This document shows, in pieces, positions 58,560 through 64,000 of a stretch of 64,000 nucleotides of DNA. The DNA is from Crotalaria pallida. Its lineage: Eukaryota; Streptophyta; Magnoliopsida; Fabales; Fabaceae. Numbering within the stretch: the first letter of the stretch is position 1; each line of letters begins with the position of its first letter. The notes beneath the pieces were generated by a model, which saw only the letters and a list, made by a program, of their open reading frames with translations, made no database searches and was not told where the DNA came from. Made by a program: the position numbers and the translations under genes. Location: assembly GCA_037953625.1 (NCBI GenBank), contig CM075655.1, positions 123,387,001 to 123,451,000 on the forward strand. The letters run 5' to 3'.

Positions 58560-59411
58560 ACTGAACACAATCTACTCCTTTGGTTTTCTGAAAAATAAAC
58601 AAAAAACATGAATCAAAAACTCTCCAAAAATCCCAAAACACGCCCAACCCAAAGAAGGCCAAAACCCCAAGAATTACCCCCAGAATCAAAACACCCAAAT
58701 ACAGAAAAACCTCAAACCCCAACATTATTCCCCAAAATCAAAACCACAAAACCCAAGGAGAAAACCCCACCGCCATGAAAATAGAAACAAAAAACAAGAA
58801 ATACTAAACCCCCACCGTGTAAATCGTAAAGCAGTAAAGAAAGAAGAAAAGGCAATAACGAAGAAGAAGAAATGGGAAAGAAATCAGTACCTTAAGAGTA
58901 GTAAAGTGAACGAGAATGGAGCGTGAACAGGTTCGCTGTTAGATTCGCTGTTGAAGAAGAAAGAAAGGGAAGAGGAGTTTGCAGAGAAGAAAGGGAATGG
59001 AGTTTGTATCTGAGAAAGAGGAATTCGATATGGGAGAGAAGGAAGAAGAGTTTGCAGAGAAAGGGTAACTGTTAGAGAGAGAGGGAGTGACAGTTTTGTG
59101 AAAGAGGAGGAAGAGAAACCGTTTTTCCCCTCATTTTCGAACTATGGGCCTGGCCCAAATGGCCCAACCCAGCATGCAGCCACACATACCGGGACACGTG
59201 GCGCATAATAGCTGGAATCACGGACCTCGAGCAACGTCGCAGTAATGGCGACGCTTCGCTAGGCGTGATTTCTGACACGTGTCAGTCCTGGAGAATGCAA
59301 GCGTCACTTCGGAGTAGGTCAAAGGACAGCTTTCAGACCTGCCTTGTCATAATGAAAGGACGTCAGAAACAACTGGATCCAGCTATCGGCAACTCATCTT
59401 CCAAACTCCCT
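58560..59411. promoter_or_regulatory. Upstream region of the antisense ORF
   Basis: On the minus strand this precedes the antisense start. The plus strand is A-rich (58590-58800) and then GA-rich (58835-59110), so the antisense leader would be pyrimidine-rich. The remainder, to the polypurine region, is GC-balanced and has no recognisable domain. Confidence 0.4.
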
Positions 59412-59558
59412 AGAACCTCGGAGCAAGGCTCAGATAGCCTTGACCGAGCTGGGGGGCTTATGTGGCGAACTCGGCCCTTATGTGGTGGATTTGGGAAAAG
59501 ACCTAAACCAGAACCTCGGAACAAGGCTTAGATAGCCTTGACCAAGCTGGGGGGCTTA
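59412..59558 (+). repeat. Duplicated polypurine-tract / LTR-start segment
   Basis: The segment from agaacctcgg to gctggggggcttatgtgg occurs at 59412 and again at 59510 (98-bp period). The second copy runs straight into the 3' LTR. The first copy is followed by tgtggcgaactcggcc, a near copy of the LTR start. Confidence 0.85.
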
Positions 59559-60112
59559 TGTGGTGGACTCGGCCTAGCCGAGGTCCTCGGACCCCTTGCC
59601 CAAGGCCTCACGGCCCTATAAGAAGCCCTCTGTGTGCTGGGCCGAGCTCAAGGCTCAATGGCCGAACAGATACCAGATACGGGCCGACCTCATACTCCTA
59701 CCCAGGTCCGACTTCCCTGTCCGACGCCTCCCAGAGTCCGACACCTCCCAGAGTCCGACACCAAGGACAGGATGACGTGTCTCACCTTATCCACAAGGAC
59801 AGCTCATCACCTTATCCACAAGGACAACTCATCCACTCATAGCTCAGTACAGGCTGGTCCTACTTGGGCCTAAAGCAAGCCCATTAGGGCAACCAGCTCC
59901 CCCTATAAGTAGCTCCGTACTACATGGGGCTCAGGTACATCCTCTAACCCTAATTGCCACCTTCACACACCAGTGATTAGGGTTGCTTCTTGGCTTTCTC
60001 CCTTAGCCATTTGAGGACTCCCACCAAACATCACACAGAAACCCTAGACAGAGGCTCCTCTGAAGGTCTTCTTCCCTTACCCTTGGGGAACCTCACCGTC
60101 TAGGACATCACA
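59559..60112 (+). repeat. 3' LTR, 554 bp
   Basis: Same termini as the 5' LTR. It carries an extra 17-bp unit (cccagagtccgacacct, about 59730-59762), giving two tandem copies. A G-rich polypurine tract (agctggggggctta, 59545-59558) lies directly before it. Confidence 0.95.
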
Positions 60113-60882
60113 ATATTGATAAATGTTGTAAAACACTTGCTAGGAAATCAAATAAAATCAAATATAGTAAAAAGTTGATAGAAAATGTGATTTTTATGTT
60201 TTTTAGAAAGAAAAAAATATAAAAGTTTATTTGAATAAAATTTATAAATAAGATTGGAGAAAGTAAAACTTATGAATAGGATGAAGTATATGATTAGATA
60301 GTATATGGATATAATTGAGTTATTGTTTAATATTTTTGTACAATTTAAACCAAAAATCAACTAATTAAAAGTTATGGATAGCACACTGAACGATTTACTA
60401 CTACTATGCAGGCAGGTGGTGGTGCAGTGGAGCATACACTAGACTAGATAAAGAAATTCCACCAAAAGTAATTTTTTTTAATGAAAAATGGTGCGTAGTT
60501 TGATATGATTAACAATATGGTCGCATTCCAAAACGACCAAAGAACTTTATGTTCTGCCATTTCATCATGATGTTGGACCGTGGAAAGATGTATTCCCCCT
60601 TTTTATTTACTCCACCTTTTCCAAAATACTAATAACAAATTTATCTTGATTTTTTATAAATTTTTATTTTAATTTTTAATGATATTAATTATTTTTTATA
60701 AATATTTTAATAATTTTCTCAACTTCAGCCCAAATAAATATTATAAGAAATAATGTACTATCTAATAAATGATAAAACTTATATTTTTATTTTTTCAAAA
60801 AAAATTATTCATTTTGGGATGTTTATCCTCAAATCTAAGGACTGAGGTTAAAAAAACTTTATTTTATCTAATTATCATTTTT
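60113..60882. other. AT-rich spacer right of the retrotransposon
   Basis: It begins with the right TSD (ATATT, 60113-60117). No gene is seen. Confidence 0.5.
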
Positions 60883-60976
60883 TTTTACATGAGAGGTCTG
60901 GGGCTATAACCCCTGACATGGGGAGGGGAAATCCTAAGTGTCTCTGCAGCCACCAACTGGGCTGTCTTACGCAGAC
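60883..60976 (-). mobile_element. Short tRNA-derived SINE, family copy 2
   Basis: Flanks CTAATTATCATTTTT (60868-60882) and CTAATTAACATTTTT (60977-60991) match at 14 of 15. The minus strand reads A box cagttggtggctgcag, B box ggggttatagcccc, then an A tail. It is the same family as 47023-47120. Confidence 0.8.
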
Positions 60977-61578
60977 CTAATTAACATTTTTAAAATCTTA
61001 ATAATAATTCAAATAATAGTTGTGAAAAAATATACGAAGTGTTATCAATTCCAATATCTCAAACAATATTAACTTACTTTCATACTCCATGTAAAAAAAA
61101 AACCATCTAAAAACTTATATTTAGGGACAAAAGGAATATCTATTATGAACTTATACACTAATAAAGCTAATTAATATATACAACTAACTTCCATATTCTA
61201 TCTATTACTCCTATTTTATTTTTCATATTTAACTTTTACATGATTTGGTCTCATTTATGAGAAAAAAAAGACATTTCACTAATGGTTAGATATAAGTAAA
61301 AATTAACTAACTTTCTATTCTTAATATAATCATTCATAAAATATCTCTACAACGTGGTTGAATCATTTATTTTTATTTCATTCCCAATATAAGTTTACTA
61401 AAATAGTCTATTTTTTTTTTATGAATTTGAAAAAATCAAATACACTCAACTAACTTTCTTAATATGTGTGAAATTAATTTTTTTTGCTTAAAAATAAGAC
61501 CGTAAAGACCATATCTTAACAAACCATCATTAGTATTACCTCATTAATTATATCTTTTTCCATTAAAATCATTTTACT
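60977..61578. other. AT-rich spacer with a decayed MITE
   Basis: About 61245-61510 carries 'tggtctcatttatgag' and 'aaaataagaccgtaaag' arms of a decayed Stowaway-like element like 36432-36711. No gene. Confidence 0.45.
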
Positions 61579-61850
61579 ACTCCCTCTGTTTCATATGTAG
61601 TGTTTATAGAATTGGTTTTACTATGTTTCATACTCCTATGTATTGTTTTTTTTTCAAAACCCAATACATAATTAATGTTATTTTTTCCTACATTACACTC
61701 TCTTTTTCACTTCCAATATTTTTCTCTTTCTTCAATAATGATTATATAGGGGCATTATAGTCGAAATTCACCAAATTCTTACCTCATTTAATCATTTCTT
61801 AAAACCCGTGGATAACCTCAAAACACATACTACATATGGAAGGAAATGAG
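61579..61850. mobile_element. Stowaway-like MITE (tgtagtgtt subfamily)
   Basis: Left ctccctctgtttcatatgta and right tacatatggaaggaaatgag form inverted repeats. It directly abuts the next element at a shared TA (61851-61852). Confidence 0.65.
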
Positions 61851-61852
61851 TA

Positions 61853-62136
61853 CTCCCTCCGGCTTGAATTATAAGCAAAACCAACTAATTTTACGCTTAT
61901 TAAGGAGATTAGTTGATTGTATTTAATTTCCTCAAATTTATAAAAGAATAGAGGTATTTTAGGAAAGTTGCATTGGGAATGAAACAAAAATTAAATAAGA
62001 TAACAATTTTCTAGAGATGTTTTTGGAAAGTGGCATTGGGAATGAAATAAAATTTAAGAAAGTTGGTTAATTTTGCTTATATTTTAAACCAAAAGAGGTA
62101 TATTTTTTGTTGCTTGTATTTCAAGCCAGAGGGAGT
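61853..62136. mobile_element. Stowaway-like MITE, well-preserved copy
   Basis: Left ctccctccggcttgaattat and right gtatttcaagccagagggag, with TA on both sides. The interior matches 27836-28118. Confidence 0.8.
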
Positions 62137-62255
62137 ATTTCATAACATCTCATGCAATGACATAAAAGAAAAAAATAACTTTCAAATACTCATTAAACTT
62201 ATAAAAAAGATAATCAAATAAAAATAATTTTTTTCTTTCTAAAGGACAGATAAAT

Positions 62256-62697
62256 ACTCCTCTGTCCTTATATATAGGATTCCTTCGGAGAGATTTCACG
62301 TATATTGAAAAGTTGATTAATTTAGTTAATTGTATTGGAAATGTGAACTTTTGATATGTATTTTCAAAATTACTCCTATTTATAAGGCACATTATAGAAG
62401 AATTTTTTGGTCCTATTTATAAGGCATTTTGCATTTTCTAAGAAGCATTTATTGCTATTTTCTATTTATTGTCCTTTATCCATTAATGTGAAATAGTAAT
62501 AGATTATGAAATTCCCAATACAAAATAAGAGGGTAAAATTGTAATGTTGATGTATTTTTTTAAAGTTTCGAGAAACTTAACTACCTTCCTTGGTCCATGT
62601 GATTTGGATAAGTATGCACTATAAATAGGACTAGAGCTAGGGAGTAAATAATTAAGGGTATTTGGGGAAAAAAGTAATTAAAAATCATTGAAAATTA
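62256..62697. mobile_element. Nested pair of Stowaway-like MITEs
   Basis: An outer element starts tactcctctgtccttatata at 62256. Its interior is interrupted at about 62395-62402 by a second element (tggtcctatttataaggc ... ggactagagctagggag, to about 62645). The outer sequence then resumes as 'gggtatttggggaaaaaagtaatt...attgaaaatt', the order seen uninterrupted in 37504-37746. Confidence 0.6.
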
Positions 62698-63048
62698 TTC
62701 CATCCGTTTCATTATGTTTGGCATTTTAGGCATGTGCACACAGATTAAGAAAATATTAATTACTGTAAGTATTATGTATAGTTTGTCCAAAATGCCCATA
62801 TTTAATCTTTATTGAAAATTGTAATAGTATTTAATTTTCATTAGTAAGTGTGTCCATTAATTAATGTATAGTGATTCAGAGATAAGATAGATGATAAAAA
62901 TATAATTAATGAGGAGTAAGAGAAATGATTCTATGAAATGTTAAAATTGAAGAAAAAAATGTGTTTGTGTATTGAAAATGTAAAAGGCCAAATAATATAA
63001 AACAAAAAAAGGCTAAAAGGTCAAACATAGTGAAATGGAGGAAGTGAT
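62698..63048. mobile_element. MITE with 'cc(a/g)tttcattatgttt' ends
   Basis: Left attccatccgtttcattatg and right catagtgaaatggaggaagt are inverted repeats; about 350 bp. A decayed relative lies at about 10790-11055. Confidence 0.65.
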
Positions 63049-63055
63049 TGGTACG

Positions 63056-63309
63056 GATCCCTCCGGTTCTATTTATAAGACCCTTTTGGGGTTTTTCACT
63101 CCCACCAAGAAAAGTGGATAAATTTGTTAGTGGCATTGAAAATGTGAAAATTTGATATACTTTTTCAAAATTATCCCTATAATTATTATTGGAACTCTAA
63201 AAAGTGTTGACTTTATACGGGTGTTGGTGGAAAGAAATTATTAAATGTTATTGAAAATTGGAAAGAACTCTTGTAAATAGGGTTTTATAAATAGGACCGA
63301 AGAGAGTAT
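63056..63309. mobile_element. Stowaway-like MITE, reverse-orientation relative of 41186-41467
   Basis: Left ccctccggttctatttataa and right ttataaataggaccgaagag; about 254 bp, with interior segments shared in reverse with 41186-41467. Confidence 0.7.
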
Positions 63310-63385
63310 AAAGTTTTATAAATATGAAAAAAATAAAAATGTCAAAAAAATCTTATACATAGATAAGGAGGTTGTAGATAACTAG

Positions 63386-63628
63386 TTGATATGCAAAGAA
63401 AAATTAAAGAAGGACAGGGTAAGTGGGGAGCAAAAGCAAATTGAAGAATCTCAACAAGCTAAGGTTCTGCTGCAGTTAATTGATTGTGTCCTAAATGAGA
63501 TGAGAGAGTTAGAGTGTGCGAAGGATTCAGGGGATGGATTCCTTTCATGTCCAAGACATGTTTGTTCTGTTAGTGCTCAAATGGTCCTATTATTTTCTAA
63601 AAGCATTCATCTCCCTTTCTACGGGTAA
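63386..63628 (+). other. Unrecognised 80-codon open frame
   Basis: The frame contains QIEESQQAKVLLQLIDCVLN and CPRHVCSVSAQMVLL, with composition more gene-like than its surroundings. Its end coincides with a donor-like acgg|gtaaga (about 63623-63629), so it could be one exon of a longer or decayed gene. No family recognised; the true start is uncertain. Confidence 0.25.
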
Positions 63629-63633
63629 GAGAT

Positions 63634-63690
63634 GAGAGTCAGAGAAGGGTCAGGCACTGTTATTTTCTCAAGGACCCTCCTCTCACTCTC
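63634..63690. other. Near-perfect 18-bp stem hairpin
   Basis: gagagtcagagaagggtc (63634-63651) pairs with gaccctcctctcactctc (63673-63690) at 16 of 18 positions around a 21-base loop. It could be a small-RNA precursor or an incidental inverted repeat. I do not recognise a known miRNA in it. Confidence 0.5.
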
Positions 63691-64000
63691 TTTTCGCTTT
63701 TTAAAGTGAACAACTTTTGCGGCTTACGGCTTTTCCTTCTTTTTTTAAAGTCATTGGAAAAATTGATTGCATGCACAAATCACAGATAAGCTGTGGGTCT
63801 TCCTTTTATTACGTTCCCGCAAAGCGCAAATGGGTTTCAAAGTTGAAACTTTTTAACTTGATCGATTTTTTTATTTTTTTTTTCAATCGATTATAGGATG
63901 AATATATGATGCCATCCATGAAGCGGTCATTTTAAACAATTTTTTCACTTTCATCAACGGTTATCTATAATTTTCTACAATTTATATTTAGATGTGTATT
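63691..64000. other. Right window edge, nothing recognised
   Basis: AT-rich sequence continuing past the window; no feature can be supported. Confidence 0.4.

Larger units (their letters stand above)
51366..60112 (+). mobile_element. Non-autonomous Ty3/gypsy (Tat-like) LTR retrotransposon, complete
   Basis: It is bounded by LTRs starting TGTGG and ending ATCACA, with 5-bp TSD ATATT (51361-51365 and 60113-60117). A primer-binding site follows the 5' LTR and a G-rich polypurine tract precedes the 3' LTR. The plus strand carries gag and an aspartic protease (51957-54515). No reverse transcriptase, RNase H or integrase is visible on either strand. The minus strand carries a long antisense frame (58559-56257). 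This layout, with an antisense extra ORF in the 3' half, is known for Tat-lineage elements. It would need enzymes from a partner element. The small LTR divergence implies recent insertion. Confidence 0.92.

Noticed and set aside
54516..59411. Reverse transcriptase, RNase H or integrase in the LTR element
   Set aside because: I looked for YxDD-type, DxD and HHCC-type motifs in the open frames on both strands and saw none.
63634..63690. Known miRNA precursor (miR156-like)
   Set aside because: The stem has gagagt/ctctcactctc words reminiscent of miR156, but the mature sequence is not present.
1..64000. CRISPR arrays, operons or prokaryotic mobile elements
   Set aside because: No regularly spaced identical repeats or bacterial gene organisation; gene structure is clearly plant nuclear.

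Overview
This is nuclear DNA from a flowering plant, probably a eudicot and possibly a legume (the legume guess rests on repeat style and is inference). The genes have short exons separated by AT-rich GT-AG introns, the spacers are AT-rich, and many small plant-type transposons are present. No bacterial, organellar or CRISPR-like features were seen.

Genes from left to right: (1) the last coding exon of a centrin-like EF-hand gene (+, 169-233); (2) a complete, very large gene (-, 1341-9615, seven coding exons, about 2374 aa) for a disordered BAT2/PRRC2-like protein, convergent with the centrin gene; (3) an intronless four-EF-hand calmodulin-like gene (+, 14507-15085); (4) a seven-exon gene (-, 16410-18029) for a 207-aa protein that resembles only the second RecA lobe of an eIF4A-type helicase and has lost the catalytic motifs; (5) an eight-exon gene (+, 21448-24855) for a polytopic membrane protein of the At3g27390 type; (6) a four-exon ICK/KRP cyclin-dependent kinase inhibitor gene (-, 34319-35892). 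They look like ordinary, independently acting plant genes. There is no operon-like logic, although genes 1 and 2 may be a conserved neighbour pair.

The rest is transposon-rich spacer. Several insertions can be delimited by their target-site duplications: Mutator-like MITEs (9-bp TSD) at 20433-20952 and 49060-49574; an unrelated 9-bp-TSD element at 12937-13275; a hAT-like element at 28152-28685; a 5'-truncated RTE LINE at 20083-20383; a truncated L1-type LINE at 38360-38884; and tRNA-derived SINEs at 12498-12594, 47023-47120 and 60883-60976. Stowaway-like MITEs are scattered throughout and form a nested cluster at about 61579-63309. A frameshifted fragment of a SAD1/USP39-like gene lies at about 50598-50775.

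The largest mobile element is a complete LTR retrotransposon at 51366-60112 (8747 bp, TSD ATATT, LTRs of 538 and 554 bp). It carries gag plus aspartic protease in one frame broken by four in-frame stops. I see no reverse transcriptase or integrase. A long antisense reading frame of the putative gypsy-type transposon (Transposase_28) kind occupies its 3' half, and an unexplained cluster of small hairpin-forming repeats lies at 55639-56150. It is best read as a young, non-autonomous Ty3/gypsy (Tat-like) element.
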